The notes: generated by a model from the sequence alone, not told the origin. Counted from the stretch's first letter, positions 41,794 to 51,007 are shown. The stretch: DNA of 64,000 nucleotides from JAPLMW01 sp964619675 (GCA_964619675.1 CAZUEO010000007.1:22269-86268), one strand, 5' to 3'. A program made the numbers and translations.

Positions 41794-41930
41794 AACTTTC
41801 GACGTGTAGCAGGCGGCTTGCGTGAATGCAAGTCTCTGTGGAGGTGGACTTTATAATCTGTTAGATTATTCAATTCTTTTAAAGAACAGGTCAGAAGGAC
41901 GGAGCCTTCCTTTCAGGAGAAGGAGATAAT
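41794..41930 (+). promoter_or_regulatory. structured 5' leader of the VTC operon (candidate cis-regulatory RNA)
   Basis: Four hairpins in 137 bases: CTTGC-GTGAAT-GCAAG (41817-41832), TAATCT-GTT-AGATTA (41854-41868), TTCTTT-T-AAAGAA (near 41875), and GAAGG-ACGGAG-CCTTC (41894-41909), ending in AAGGAG at 41920-41925. An ATG at 41929 opens only a 7-codon frame (MCQYGGG); the gene start is GTG at 41931. It matches no riboswitch class I know. Regulation of the operon by RNA folding is an inference. Confidence 0.45.
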
Positions 41931-42809
41931 GTGTCAGTATGGAGGAGGATAGCGTATCAGTATCGAAGGTCTAAAGTGTTTATGGATATTGCAAGGCAGG
42001 AAAAACCGTTTTACCACAGGCCGCTTGACGGAAAAGCTCCCGTCTCATCTGCCGGCTCCGGCAGCGGACCGCCTGTAAATCGCCACGAGCTGAAGTATTT
42101 TATCAGCGAATCTCAGGCCGCTGTCATAAAACAGCTTAGCAAACATCATTTGAAACTGGATAAGTATTGCAAAATTCAGCCCAGCGGCACATACCCGCTT
42201 TCCACTCTTTATCTGGATTCACATGACCTGCGCCTGTTCCATGAAAGCATTGAAGGGCATAAGAACCGTTTTAAGCTGAGAATCCGCCGGTATTCGGATG
42301 ACCCGTCCTGCCCGACTTTCTTTGAAATCAAACGCAGAATGAATCGTGTAGTTATAAAGAGCAGGACAAAAGTAAATCATCATAATGTAGAAGAATTGCT
42401 GGAGGGTCTCGCTTTATTATACAGAAATGATAACGGAAACGGGGAAATACTCCGGCAATTTCATTTGTATATGAGCAGTATTTGTGCCAGGCCTGTCGTA
42501 CAGATTCGTTATATCAGAGAGGCCTATGAAGGCCTGTCAGACAACAATATTCGTATTACTTTTGACCGCCAGCTTGCCTACAAGATTTGCGACAAGGCTC
42601 AGGTGTCGCTTAACGGAGGCGGGTGGAATTATTATCCAATGACCGGTGTGATTTTAGAGATTAAATTTACCGAGCTTTACCCGCCATGGCTTTGTCATAT
42701 CGCCAAATGCGTCGAGCTGCACCAGGAATCAATCTCAAAATATGCAAAATCTGTCGAGCATATCCATGCGATGCAATACTGTGCTCCCAGGCTGCCGACA
42801 ACAATATAA
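41931..42809 (+). CDS. VTC-domain polyphosphate polymerase
   Basis: 292 residues from a GTG with a strong Shine-Dalgarno (an ATG 17 codons in is the alternative). The VTC fold is clear: RHELKYFISES, STLYLDSHDLRLFHES, KNRFKLRIRRY, a TFFEIKRR strand, IRYIREAYEG, ITFDRQLAYK and VILEIKFTELYPPWL. The basic tunnel residues (KxR, EIK) that bind triphosphate are present. In eukaryotes VTC4 makes polyphosphate; bacterial homologues beside DUF4956 genes are presumed to do the same. It is the first gene of a likely four-gene operon. Confidence 0.85.
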   Translation: MSVWRRIAYQYRRSKVFMDIARQEKPFYHRPLDGKAPVSSAGSGSGPPVNRHELKYFISESQAAVIKQLSKHHLKLDKYCKIQPSGTYPLSTLYLDSHDLRLFHESIEGHKNRFKLRIRRYSDDPSCPTFFEIKRRMNRVVIKSRTKVNHHNVEELLEGLALLYRNDNGNGEILRQFHLYMSSICARPVVQIRYIREAYEGLSDNNIRITFDRQLAYKICDKAQVSLNGGGWNYYPMTGVILEIKFTELYPPWLCHIAKCVELHQESISKYAKSVEHIHAMQYCAPRLPTTI

Positions 42810-42815
42810 TCAGTT

Positions 42816-43514
42816 ATGAATCAGATTTGGAAAATCCTGGACGGGACCAGTTATTATGGCGGACCTTTTACGCCGGAAAATGTCATACTATCATTACTTC
42901 TGGCATTTGTCCTCGGACAGGTTCTCGCATGGGTTTATTACCTTACACACAGAGGTCTGTCTTATTCAAGGACTTTCGTCCAGTCTCTCGTACTTATTAC
43001 TGTCGTAGTAGCAATCATTATGGCTGTTATAGGTAACAATATTATCACCGCTTTCGGATTAATGGGTGCTTTAGCTATTATACGATTCCGTAACGTAGTC
43101 AAGGATACGAGAGATATTGTTTTTATTTTCTGTGCGCTCGTGGTTGGAATGGCCGCCGGCTCTCAGCATTATATGATTGCTGTTTTAGGCACAATTTTTT
43201 TAAGTTTGATTACGATGTATTTACACTGGACCGGTTTCGGCTCACACCGGCCTCACAACGGATTTTTAAGGTTTAGTTTTAACGGTCATATAGGCCCAAA
43301 GCACCCGATTCTTGTTATTCTCGAGCGTTTTTGCGGCAACTTTACGCTTATGTCGGCACAGGATAATTCCGCCGGCGGAGCTGATGTCGAATACGCATAC
43401 CAGTTGATGATACGGAACGTTGAAAAAAATGAGGAAATGCTCTCGGAACTGGAAGGAGTTAATGGTATTAAAAATATCAACTTAACAATGCAGGAGCAGC
43501 TTTTAGAAGTTTAG
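42816..43514 (+). CDS. DUF4956 membrane protein
   Basis: 232 residues, four membrane helices in the first 150 (SLLLAFVLGQVLAWVYYL; LVLITVVVAIIMAVIG; ITAFGLMGALAIIRFRN; IFCALVVGMAAGS), then a soluble C-terminal domain. The GALAIIRFRNVVKDTRDIVF motif is the hallmark of DUF4956 and MgtC-like folds. It starts 6 bases after the VTC gene, a pairing seen widely in bacteria, and may be the channel or membrane partner of the polymerase. Function unproven. Confidence 0.85.
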   Translation: MNQIWKILDGTSYYGGPFTPENVILSLLLAFVLGQVLAWVYYLTHRGLSYSRTFVQSLVLITVVVAIIMAVIGNNIITAFGLMGALAIIRFRNVVKDTRDIVFIFCALVVGMAAGSQHYMIAVLGTIFLSLITMYLHWTGFGSHRPHNGFLRFSFNGHIGPKHPILVILERFCGNFTLMSAQDNSAGGADVEYAYQLMIRNVEKNEEMLSELEGVNGIKNINLTMQEQLLEV

Positions 43515-43522
43515 ATTAGATT

Positions 43523-44701
43523 ATGAGGAAAAGAAGAAGCACAATTTGCAGATTCGGTCGTTTACATCTACGCTTCCTGCCGATTCTCGTATGGCTTGGG
43601 GCGGTTGCATGTGTAGTTATTTTGTTTCGTCATCGCAGCCAAAGATATGAAGTTTTAGGTATTGCACAGGGCCGGATGCATCAGGTTTCAGCTCCAGCCG
43701 ATAACCGCTTAAAGATAGTGTCTGTTGAATTATTTGAAAACGTAAGCAAAGGACAAATATTAGCGACCCTCGATGATACACAATTAAGCGCACAGATGGC
43801 CACGGTTCGTGCCGAAATAGAACATCTCGCTTCACAACTGCTTTCTCTTGAGAACACTATGCTTGCAGAAGCGGCGAATCTGGAAACCGATGCGATTGCG
43901 TCACAGCGGCAATACAGCGTTGACGTGGCCGGCGCCAGGCTTCGCATACTCGAACAAAGAGCATTGATTGAAACCGACAAGGTAATGCTCGAAGACCTTA
44001 CTCTGGAAGTAAAAATAGCTACCGAGCTTGTGGAAAAGGATGCTATCGCACTTTACGAACTGCAGAAAGCCGAAACTCTCTATAATGCCCTGGCTAAAAA
44101 GATAGAAGAAAACCGGCACCTGCTGGCTCAGGCCGAGCAGGATTTGCAGCAGGCCCGACAACGACGTGATGAATTTGCCCAGCGGCAGCCGGTGCACCCG
44201 TCTGTAGATATTGCCTTAGATACGATACGCAAACAAATAACCGTTCAGGAAAAACTAATCGCCGAGCTGTCGGTGCAGCGCGAAGCACTGAAAATTACAT
44301 CCCCAACCGACGGCGTAGTCGCGCAAATTCAGATTAATTCGAATCAGATGACCTCGCGCAGAGCCGGCGAAGACGTTTTACGCAAACCGGGAGAGTTCGT
44401 TTCAGCAGGAGACCCGATACTTGTTGTTGCCGAAACAGAACCGACAGAGATTGTCGCATATGTTAACCCGCAACAGCTTGCCAAGGTTAAAGAATCAATG
44501 GTGGTCCGGCTCGTTAAAAGTACCGCCCCTGCACAGATTGCAAGCTCTCAGGTTACTCGTCTCGGCCCTGCTATGGAACTGATGCCGCAAAAATTATGGA
44601 CGAATCCGAATATCGCTCAATGGGGCCGGCCCATATTAATAAAAATCCCGCCCGGTCTTAAATTGCTGCCGGGTGAAATAATAGGAATAAGAGGCCTGTA
44701 A
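43523..44701 (+). CDS. HlyD/AcrA-like periplasmic adaptor (membrane fusion protein)
   Basis: 392 residues. One N-terminal membrane anchor (about 16-33, FLPILVWLGAVACVVILF), a lipoyl/biotinyl half-motif (QVSAPADNRLKIVSVELFENVSKGQ), a long antiparallel coiled coil (about 90-240, many Leu/Glu/Gln heptads) and a second lipoyl half (ALKITSPTDGVVAQIQ) with a beta-barrel end. These adaptors join inner-membrane exporters to TolC. It lies 8 bases downstream of the DUF4956 gene and 54 before the TolC-like gene, but no ABC or RND pump lies in this cluster. Confidence 0.85.
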   Translation: MRKRRSTICRFGRLHLRFLPILVWLGAVACVVILFRHRSQRYEVLGIAQGRMHQVSAPADNRLKIVSVELFENVSKGQILATLDDTQLSAQMATVRAEIEHLASQLLSLENTMLAEAANLETDAIASQRQYSVDVAGARLRILEQRALIETDKVMLEDLTLEVKIATELVEKDAIALYELQKAETLYNALAKKIEENRHLLAQAEQDLQQARQRRDEFAQRQPVHPSVDIALDTIRKQITVQEKLIAELSVQREALKITSPTDGVVAQIQINSNQMTSRRAGEDVLRKPGEFVSAGDPILVVAETEPTEIVAYVNPQQLAKVKESMVVRLVKSTAPAQIASSQVTRLGPAMELMPQKLWTNPNIAQWGRPILIKIPPGLKLLPGEIIGIRGL

Positions 44702-44755
44702 ACTTTCCGGGCAGCGCTTTATCCGCGCCAATAACTTGCAGGCTCTTTGCTTTTT

Positions 44756-46492
44756 ATGATTTGTGGTGAAAAGAAACTAATCTGCCTGATTATATTCCTG
44801 CTTGCCGGGCCGGCTATCCTGACGGGATGCAGCCAGCCTGACTATAAAGGCAAGGCCGACGAGACTGTCTATAATATCATTGACCGAAAGTGGCAGGATG
44901 ATTACGGCAGCAAGGCGAACTATAAAATCAGCGATGTCGAGCCTTCCGCAAACGACATAAATATCGAAAGAATTATACCTGCCTGCGGCGTGCTTACGCT
45001 GGCCCAGGCCGTGCAGATTGCAACTGCCCATAACCGTCAATACCAACTGGAAAAAGAGCTTCTTTATATCAGTGCCCTGGACCTGAGCCTGGCACGGCAT
45101 GTGTTTGAAACCCAGTTTTTTGGTGTAGCAAGGGGTGAATATACCAAAGATGGGGATGTGGAGGCAGTGGGGACGCAGGGCAGTATCGGTTTTAATCAGC
45201 TGCTGAGTACCGGTGCGATAATCAGCACAAATGTTACTCTTGCCTGGATTGATATACTGACGGGGGATGTGCGCAGCGGTCTGACCAGCCTGATAAGTGC
45301 TACTGTAACGCAGCCTTTGCTCCGCGGCAGTGACAGCAAGATTGTAATGGAAAATCTCACCCAGGCAGAACGGGACACAATATACCAGATACGTTCATTC
45401 AACAGATTCCGCAAAACGTTCGTAGTTTCAGTTATCAGCCAATATTATTTTGTGCTGCAGCAGTATGATTTTCTGAAGAACGCCGAAAACAACAGCAACG
45501 TTCTTGTTGATATTTATAACAAGACCGAAAACCTGGCCGGTGCCGGCCGTCTGCCGCGCTACGAACTGGACAGGGTCCGCCAGGAAAAACTTGACGCAAA
45601 AGACATTTTTATCCAGGCAGAGAAAAACTATAAACAAGCGCTCGACGAATTTAAAATCAGCCTCGGCCTGCCGCCGGCAGGCGAATTCAAGCTGGACGAA
45701 AATGAGCTTACGGCTCTAAACGTACCTGTGATAAACAAATCTGATTTTTCAAATATTGAAAATGCCATAAAAGAAACAGCCCTGCCGGAAGAGAAACTCG
45801 AACTGCTCGAACTTATTGAGACTGACCAGGCTTCACAGGCGCAATATGCGTACGCTCAACATCCTTCTTATAATGCCAAACTTCAATTAAACAATACCCC
45901 CTTCGGATTTTCTGAGAGTGATGTCATCGAAACGGCTTTGACTTTGCGTCTGGACCTGGCTAATAAAAACGATGGTATCAATGATGCGGAGCGAAAAGTG
46001 GCAGTGGCCAAGGACAGCCTGCGTGCGGGATTAAATCTCACCGCAGGCGCTAATTACAGCTCTCTCGGCAGTTCCCACTCAATTACAGAACTCGGGCTGG
46101 AACTGGATTTGCCTCTGGATAGAACGGCTGAGGCAAATCAATACCGCAAAGCCCTGATAATTTTGAATCAGCGCCGGCGCGAATTCGAAGAAGCGACTGA
46201 CATAGTAACATTGGAAGTGCGTCGTGCATACCGCGACCTGCTCGAAGCAGCCCAGCGGTATCGCGTCCAGTTGGAAAGCGTCGAACTGGCTCGAAAACGT
46301 CTCAACAATACCCGGCTGCTGATGCAATACGGCAGAGCCAACAGCCGGCGGGTACTCGATGCACAGGCGGATATTTTTGATGCCCAAAATGCCGCTACAG
46401 AGGCACTTATGAACTACGTTATTGCGGTTCTGAGCTTTTACCGCGATACCGGAGTGCTCCAGGTAAAACCCGATGGAATGTGGAAATATTAA
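44756..46492 (+). CDS. TolC-like outer-membrane efflux lipoprotein
   Basis: 578 residues from the ATG at 44756 (a TTG 3 codons earlier is possible). A lipobox ILTGC follows the signal peptide. The outer-membrane efflux protein repeats are recognisable: LTLAQAVQIATAHNRQYQLE, long amphipathic helices with DIFIQAEKNYKQALDEFK, a duplicated half from about 390, and the ending RRVLDAQADIFDAQNAATEAL. With the HlyD-like adaptor it would form a trans-envelope conduit. It is the last gene of the VTC-DUF4956-adaptor-TolC cluster. Confidence 0.87.
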   Translation: MICGEKKLICLIIFLLAGPAILTGCSQPDYKGKADETVYNIIDRKWQDDYGSKANYKISDVEPSANDINIERIIPACGVLTLAQAVQIATAHNRQYQLEKELLYISALDLSLARHVFETQFFGVARGEYTKDGDVEAVGTQGSIGFNQLLSTGAIISTNVTLAWIDILTGDVRSGLTSLISATVTQPLLRGSDSKIVMENLTQAERDTIYQIRSFNRFRKTFVVSVISQYYFVLQQYDFLKNAENNSNVLVDIYNKTENLAGAGRLPRYELDRVRQEKLDAKDIFIQAEKNYKQALDEFKISLGLPPAGEFKLDENELTALNVPVINKSDFSNIENAIKETALPEEKLELLELIETDQASQAQYAYAQHPSYNAKLQLNNTPFGFSESDVIETALTLRLDLANKNDGINDAERKVAVAKDSLRAGLNLTAGANYSSLGSSHSITELGLELDLPLDRTAEANQYRKALIILNQRRREFEEATDIVTLEVRRAYRDLLEAAQRYRVQLESVELARKRLNNTRLLMQYGRANSRRVLDAQADIFDAQNAATEALMNYVIAVLSFYRDTGVLQVKPDGMWKY

Positions 46493-46615
46493 AATGAAAT
46501 AAAACTTTAAGTATTTTCCTGTTTATGCGAAAATGTCACCAAAGTCATATATAAAGTCATACATATCGTAAAAAGCTGGAAAAATATTCACCTGATAATT
46601 TAAGGAGTAAGGGCA

Positions 46616-47815
46616 ATGAAAAAGTCACTAACAACGGCAAAAATAAAAAAGGTATTTTTCTCATTTTTGGTATGCGGCCTGTCGATTCTGATTGCAGCTA
46701 TCGCTTTAGCGGCCGACTGCCCCACAGGCGATTTGAACGGGGATTGTAAAGTGAACCTGCTTGACCTTGGATATATGGCAGATAACTGGCTCCAAGCGGA
46801 ACCTAACCTGCCGCTCCATACGGTCGTAATTAACGAATTGCTGGCCCATTCCCATGCCACAGCACCCGACTGGATAGAACTATACAATACTACCGGTGTA
46901 ACACTTGACATCAGCGGCTGGTATCTCAGCGACAGTGATTCACCTTTGACGAAATACACGATTCCCAATGATACGACAATCCCCCCATACGGTTATATAG
47001 TTTTCTATGAGGATGATCACTTTGGAGTGAATCACGGCAATAATATACCATTTGCATTTAGCGAAAACGGCGAAACTGCATATTTATCTTATCCTGATAT
47101 TACTTCTGACCCGAAGCACATATCTGATGACAGGAAATTTGGCGCTTCGCTAGATGGTGTTTCATTTGGCCGCTACACTACGAGCACAGGCGACGTCAAA
47201 TTTGTGGCAATGGACTCGGACACGCAGGGCAGTGCCAACGCATATCCAAAAGTCGGACCGATTGTTATTACCGAGGTTATGTACGACCCTCCTGACGGCT
47301 CGGATGCCGAATACGTCGAACTGCATAATATTGAAAATTATTCAGTTGCCCTGGAGATATATGACCCCTGCGTCCCCGGATATGTCAGCTGGAAATTCAC
47401 AGAAGGGCCGGAATTCGAGTTCCCGCCCGGCTCTTCGATACCCGCCAATGGCTATTTAATAGTGGCAAGGGACCCTGCGGAATTTCTGATCAGCTATGGC
47501 CCTATGCCGCCGGATGTTAATGTCTACGGCCCGTTCGAGGATGGCACAAAACTCAGCAACGATGGTGAAAATGTGGAGATTTCAATGCCGGGCGAGCTGG
47601 AAGACCCCAACGATCCAGGCGGCCCGCATGTTGACGTCCGTGTTGACAACGTGCGTTACAGTGACGGCAGTCAGCACAAAGATTACCCGGGTCTTGACCC
47701 CTGGCCGAAGGGCCCCGATGACGCTGAAGGCGAGTCACTTAATCGAATTAACTCGAATCTTTACAGCGATGATGTGACCAACTGGCAGGCAGATGATGCA
47801 AACCCGGGCTCGTAA
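46616..47815 (+). CDS. exported lamin-tail-domain protein with dockerin-like repeat
   Basis: 399 residues. A signal peptide (about 1-33), then a dockerin-like calcium repeat CPTGDLNGDCKVNLLDLGYM at the mature N-terminus, then two lamin-tail domains: LHTVVINELLAHSHATAPDW ... DWIELYNTTGV and VGPIVITEVMYDPPDGSDAE ... AEYVELHNIENY. Lamin-tail domains are Ig-like and often sit in secreted bacterial proteins. AAGGAG precedes the ATG. It has no catalytic domain; binding or a surface/matrix role is likely. Confidence 0.75.
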   Translation: MKKSLTTAKIKKVFFSFLVCGLSILIAAIALAADCPTGDLNGDCKVNLLDLGYMADNWLQAEPNLPLHTVVINELLAHSHATAPDWIELYNTTGVTLDISGWYLSDSDSPLTKYTIPNDTTIPPYGYIVFYEDDHFGVNHGNNIPFAFSENGETAYLSYPDITSDPKHISDDRKFGASLDGVSFGRYTTSTGDVKFVAMDSDTQGSANAYPKVGPIVITEVMYDPPDGSDAEYVELHNIENYSVALEIYDPCVPGYVSWKFTEGPEFEFPPGSSIPANGYLIVARDPAEFLISYGPMPPDVNVYGPFEDGTKLSNDGENVEISMPGELEDPNDPGGPHVDVRVDNVRYSDGSQHKDYPGLDPWPKGPDDAEGESLNRINSNLYSDDVTNWQADDANPGS

Positions 47816-47836
47816 ATTTCAAAAGGAGCAGGAAAA

Positions 47837-49684
47837 ATGAAAAAACAGTTATTCGTATTAATAATGCTGGGGATGTTACTGCCGTTTTCAGCCGCCGTCT
47901 TTGCCGGCGAACCATTTATGCTGAAGGAGATATATCCCGGCTCGACGGGCTCGTCTCCTTACGGGCTGACGAATATAAACGGCACATTATTTTTCGTCGC
48001 TAACGATGGCACATACAGCTACGAAATATGGAAAAGCGACCGTACAGAAGCAGGGACCGTAATGGTCAAGGACATAGTTCCCGGCTCGGGGTCCTCAAGC
48101 CCTCAGTCCCTGATGGAAATGAACGGCACGTTATTTTTCACCGCCTACACCAGCGGCAGCGGCAACGAGCTATGGAAAAGTGACGGCACTGCCGCAGGTA
48201 CGGTAATGGTAAAGGATATATACCCGGGCGTGATAGACTCATTTCCTCAGTATATGATGGAGATGAATGGCATATTATTTTTCCAGGCCAACGATGGCCC
48301 AAATGGCGAGGAACTATGGAAAAGCGATGGCACCGAGGCAGGCACGGTTATGGTCAAGGATATAAATCCGGGCTCGTGGATGGGTTCAAGCCCTGTGTAT
48401 ATGACGAATATAAACGGCACATTATTTTTCCGGGCCAACGACGGCACTAACGGCGCCGAACTATGGAAAAGCGATGGCACCACTGCCGGCACGGTTATGG
48501 TCAAGGACATAAATCCGGGCTTGACAGGCTCATATCCGGGGGGGTTAACGGAGATGAACGGCATATTATTTTTCTACGCCGACAACGACGTAAACGGCCA
48601 GGAGTTATGGAAAAGCGATGGCACCGAGGCAGGCACCGTAATGGTAAAAGATATAAATCCGGGCGCGGCCGACTCATACGTTGCGCAAATGACGGATATG
48701 AACGGCACATTATTCTTCAGAGCTAACACCGTCACATACGGGGCCGAACTATGGAAAAGCGACGGCACCGAGGCCGGCACATTAATGGTAAAGGATATAA
48801 ATCCGGGCTCGACAGGTTCAAGCCCTACTGAACTAACAAAAGTTAACAGCACATTATTTTTCTACGCTAACGACGGTACAAACGGCGCCGAACTATGGAA
48901 AATTGATAATGCTCCGACAGGCACTGTAATGATGGTAAAGGATATAAACCCGGGCCCGGGGAATTCAAACCCTCATCAGATGACGTATATAAACGGCACG
49001 ATATTTTTCGAAGCCAGGACCGATGCCAACGGCTATGAGTTATGGAAAAGCGATGGCACCGAGGCAGGCACGGTAGAGGTCAAGGATATAAACCCGGGCT
49101 CATCAGACTCAAATCCCTCATATCTGACAAATATAGATAATCTGCTTTTGTTCTCAGCCAAAAACGGCGGAAGCAACACTGAGTTATGGATGTACATACC
49201 AAACGATGGATGCGAAGATAGTATGCAGGTTATCTTGGACCTGACTTACTATGGCGCCAGCTGTGGCGCGGAAGGAAACAATATCACAAGCTGCGCTTAT
49301 AACGACTTTAGGGATGTCTGGTACCATTTTCAGCCGCAGGCGGCAGGAGAATATACAATCACCGCTGCCAGCGATGAATTTGACACGACGCTTGCACTCT
49401 TTGGCGCTTGCGGGGGCGACGAGCTTGCCTGCAATGACGATTATAATGGCAGCACTGATTCTCAGGTAAGCTACGATATGATAAAGAGCAAACTTTATTA
49501 TATCCGTCTGGCGGGCTTTGATGGTCAGATGGGCAATTACGCCCTTGCCGTTTCAGCAGGCGCCTGTACGGAATGGCTGTTGAGTGACCTTAACGAAGAC
49601 TGCATAGTAAATATGGCAGACCTTGCCTTGATGGCATCCCAATGGCTGGATTGCAGAAGGACTCCTGCCGAGCTGTGCCAGTAA
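47837..49684 (+). CDS. exported ELWxxDGT-repeat protein with dockerin-like C-terminus
   Basis: 615 residues. A signal peptide (about 1-23), then about eight to nine tandem units of roughly 47 residues, each with ELWKSDGTEAGTVMVKDINPG, a motif named ELWxxDGT (beta-propeller-like or hyalin-like). Then a domain about 455-590 resembling the bacterial pre-peptidase C-terminal fold (VWYHFQPQAAGEYTITAA, DTTLALFGACGG), and a closing dockerin-like repeat SDLNEDCIVNMADLALMASQ. It follows the lamin-tail gene by 21 bases with AGGAGC before the ATG. Unknown ligand. Confidence 0.78.
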   Translation: MKKQLFVLIMLGMLLPFSAAVFAGEPFMLKEIYPGSTGSSPYGLTNINGTLFFVANDGTYSYEIWKSDRTEAGTVMVKDIVPGSGSSSPQSLMEMNGTLFFTAYTSGSGNELWKSDGTAAGTVMVKDIYPGVIDSFPQYMMEMNGILFFQANDGPNGEELWKSDGTEAGTVMVKDINPGSWMGSSPVYMTNINGTLFFRANDGTNGAELWKSDGTTAGTVMVKDINPGLTGSYPGGLTEMNGILFFYADNDVNGQELWKSDGTEAGTVMVKDINPGAADSYVAQMTDMNGTLFFRANTVTYGAELWKSDGTEAGTLMVKDINPGSTGSSPTELTKVNSTLFFYANDGTNGAELWKIDNAPTGTVMMVKDINPGPGNSNPHQMTYINGTIFFEARTDANGYELWKSDGTEAGTVEVKDINPGSSDSNPSYLTNIDNLLLFSAKNGGSNTELWMYIPNDGCEDSMQVILDLTYYGASCGAEGNNITSCAYNDFRDVWYHFQPQAAGEYTITAASDEFDTTLALFGACGGDELACNDDYNGSTDSQVSYDMIKSKLYYIRLAGFDGQMGNYALAVSAGACTEWLLSDLNEDCIVNMADLALMASQWLDCRRTPAELCQ

Positions 49685-49761
49685 TAAAAGTCGATTAACG
49701 CTGTTATCTCGATGCGGCTTGCTATCTTGTCCGCCGCAGGCGTTTTACTCAGGCTGGGTAA

Positions 49762-50061
49762 TCAATACATAGGAAGATTGAAATCATCGACAATCTGGTA
49801 CAATGCATTTTCGCTTACAGATTCAGCTCTTACAATCTTGTCTTGGGAATTAACAAACAGATACAAACCTGCAAGGGCATAATGCTCGAACTTGACTTCT
49901 TTCCCGCTTTGGTTGATACGCCTGTACCCTTTTGCCGACCAGTAATTTTTGACGTTTGTGAATTTATCATAATCAATCGGAATTATTCCATCAGGCACAG
50001 AACCACCTCCCAAAGAGACGACTCTCCATTCTTTTTTATATAGTTCTTCTTTAAAGTCCAT
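49762..50061 (-). CDS. small hypothetical protein
   Basis: 99 residues. It begins MDFKEELYKKEWRVVSLGGG; the middle holds DYDKFTNVKNYWSAKGYRRI and KFEHYALAGLYLFVNSQDKI. A soluble, mixed alpha/beta protein without signal or membrane segment. I do not recognise a family. A weak purine-rich site (AGAGG) lies about 12 bases before the ATG. It is the only gene in the area on this strand and faces the convergent ELWxxDGT gene. Confidence 0.5.
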   Translation of the reverse strand: MDFKEELYKKEWRVVSLGGGSVPDGIIPIDYDKFTNVKNYWSAKGYRRINQSGKEVKFEHYALAGLYLFVNSQDKIVRAESVSENALYQIVDDFNLPMY

Positions 50062-50623
50062 ATCTCTATACCTCTTTATGCCTTCGTTGCTGCGGCCTAT
50101 TTTCCAGTATTGTTATCTTTTTGTCAATCCTGCACCAAAATTAAGATTCCTGAATCGGTGCGGGGTTAAATCCTCTTTCCCCGCCTCTGCGCCTCTGACG
50201 GTACATTCCAAGACTAACGACTAACAACCAAAGACTAATAACTAATTTGTTAATTTGCGCAAACTTTAACGACTTTAACGAATATTTGTCCTTTTTAAAC
50301 CACTGATTCGCCTTCGCCAAAGGCTTCGGACGGACAAGTTTCGCAGATTTCACTGATTTTTTTAGACACGGATTTACACCGGGAATGATAATGCTATCGT
50401 TCATAACCCGAATATCGAAACAGAATTCGAAAACCTCATCTACTTCGTAAATACCAAAACCGCCCCGGCTGAATAGACAATAAAGTCCTGAACTCCGATA
50501 ACATACGGACCTATTACGCAGGGACAAATAAACGTATAAAAATATCGGCAAAACAAGTGTTTCTAACACAAGGACTTAAATAATACCTGCCATACAAAAA
50601 TCAAATGGATTTGCTATTTTAGC
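50062..50623. other. gene-poor stretch with degenerate intergenic repeats
   Basis: No convincing gene. It contains low-information, repetitive text such as CCCCGCCTCTGCGCCTCTG (about 50179-50197) and GCAGATTTCACTGATTTTTT (about 50344-50363), of a kind that recurs as short intergenic repeats in many environmental genomes. A 142-codon reverse frame runs through these repeats and is not supported by any protein feature. Confidence 0.4.
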
Positions 50624-50652
50624 TTGATTTGCCTCGTAAATTGACGTATAAC
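50624..50652 (+). promoter_or_regulatory. promoter upstream of a candidate ncRNA
   Basis: TTGATT at 50624-50629, a 17-base spacer and TATAAC at 50647-50652; a start near 50660 would begin the structured segment that follows. Confidence 0.5.
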
Positions 50653-50659
50653 ATATTAT

Positions 50660-50815
50660 ATAAAGCGATTTGCGGACTGTGTAGTCCGCAGCGGATAATC
50701 GCCAGTGCAGGGCTAAACGCCCCAAGTGATTAAAAGTTACAAAAGCACTGAGAGCAGGCTGAATCGGCGATAGAGAAAGTTCTCAAGTCGAAGCGGCTGG
50801 GCAAATCAGTGAATA
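50660..50815 (+). ncRNA. candidate structured noncoding RNA upstream of rny
   Basis: A set of nested pairings: closing stem GATTTGC (50667-50673) with GCAAATC (50801-50807); hairpin TGCGGACT-GTGT-AGTCCGCA (50671-50690, competing for 3 bases of the closing stem); CAGTGC (50703-50708) with GCACTG (50745-50750), enclosing GGGC-TAAAC-GCCC (50710-50722); GAGA-AAGT-TCTC (50773-50784). It is led by a promoter. I cannot match it to 6S, RNase P, SRP, tmRNA or a riboswitch. A trans-acting RNA or a long leader of rny are both possible. Confidence 0.45.
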
Positions 50816-50921
50816 AAAAAGAAATTGTGTTTTCAGAAATTATGGTTTGTAAAAAAACGAAAATTAGCTTTCAGCGATTTTTAGACAAAAAACCACCATT
50901 GAGGGTTCTTAAAAAAATCGA

Positions 50922-50948
50922 TTGACAGACAGTCTGAAGCCCTAATTT
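50922..50948 (+). promoter_or_regulatory. possible rny promoter
   Basis: A perfect TTGACA at 50922-50927 with a weak TAATTT at 50943-50948 (15-base spacer). About 145 bases before the rny start. Confidence 0.3.
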
Positions 50949-51007
50949 TCTGAAAAGGATTTCAATTTTTGTCATTTCTTTTGTAACATCTGGTGCCCTG
51001 CCTGGGA

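Noticed and set aside
41794..41930. Known riboswitch (c-di-GMP, TPP, cobalamin, SAM) upstream of the VTC gene
   Set aside because: The conserved core words of these classes are not present; kept only as an unclassified structured leader.
47930..49190. Regularly spaced DNA repeats that could suggest a CRISPR array or tandem repeat locus
   Set aside because: The period is about 140 bases and the repeats are codon-based ELWxxDGT protein units in an intact coding frame; reverse-strand frames here are shadows.
50141..50569. 142-codon reverse reading frame
   Set aside because: It runs through degenerate intergenic repeats, has biased composition and no domain or ribosome-binding site; not listed as a gene.
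50660..50815. Assignment as 6S RNA, RNase P RNA, SRP RNA or tmRNA
   Set aside because: No conserved core of these RNAs could be matched by eye; left as an unnamed candidate.
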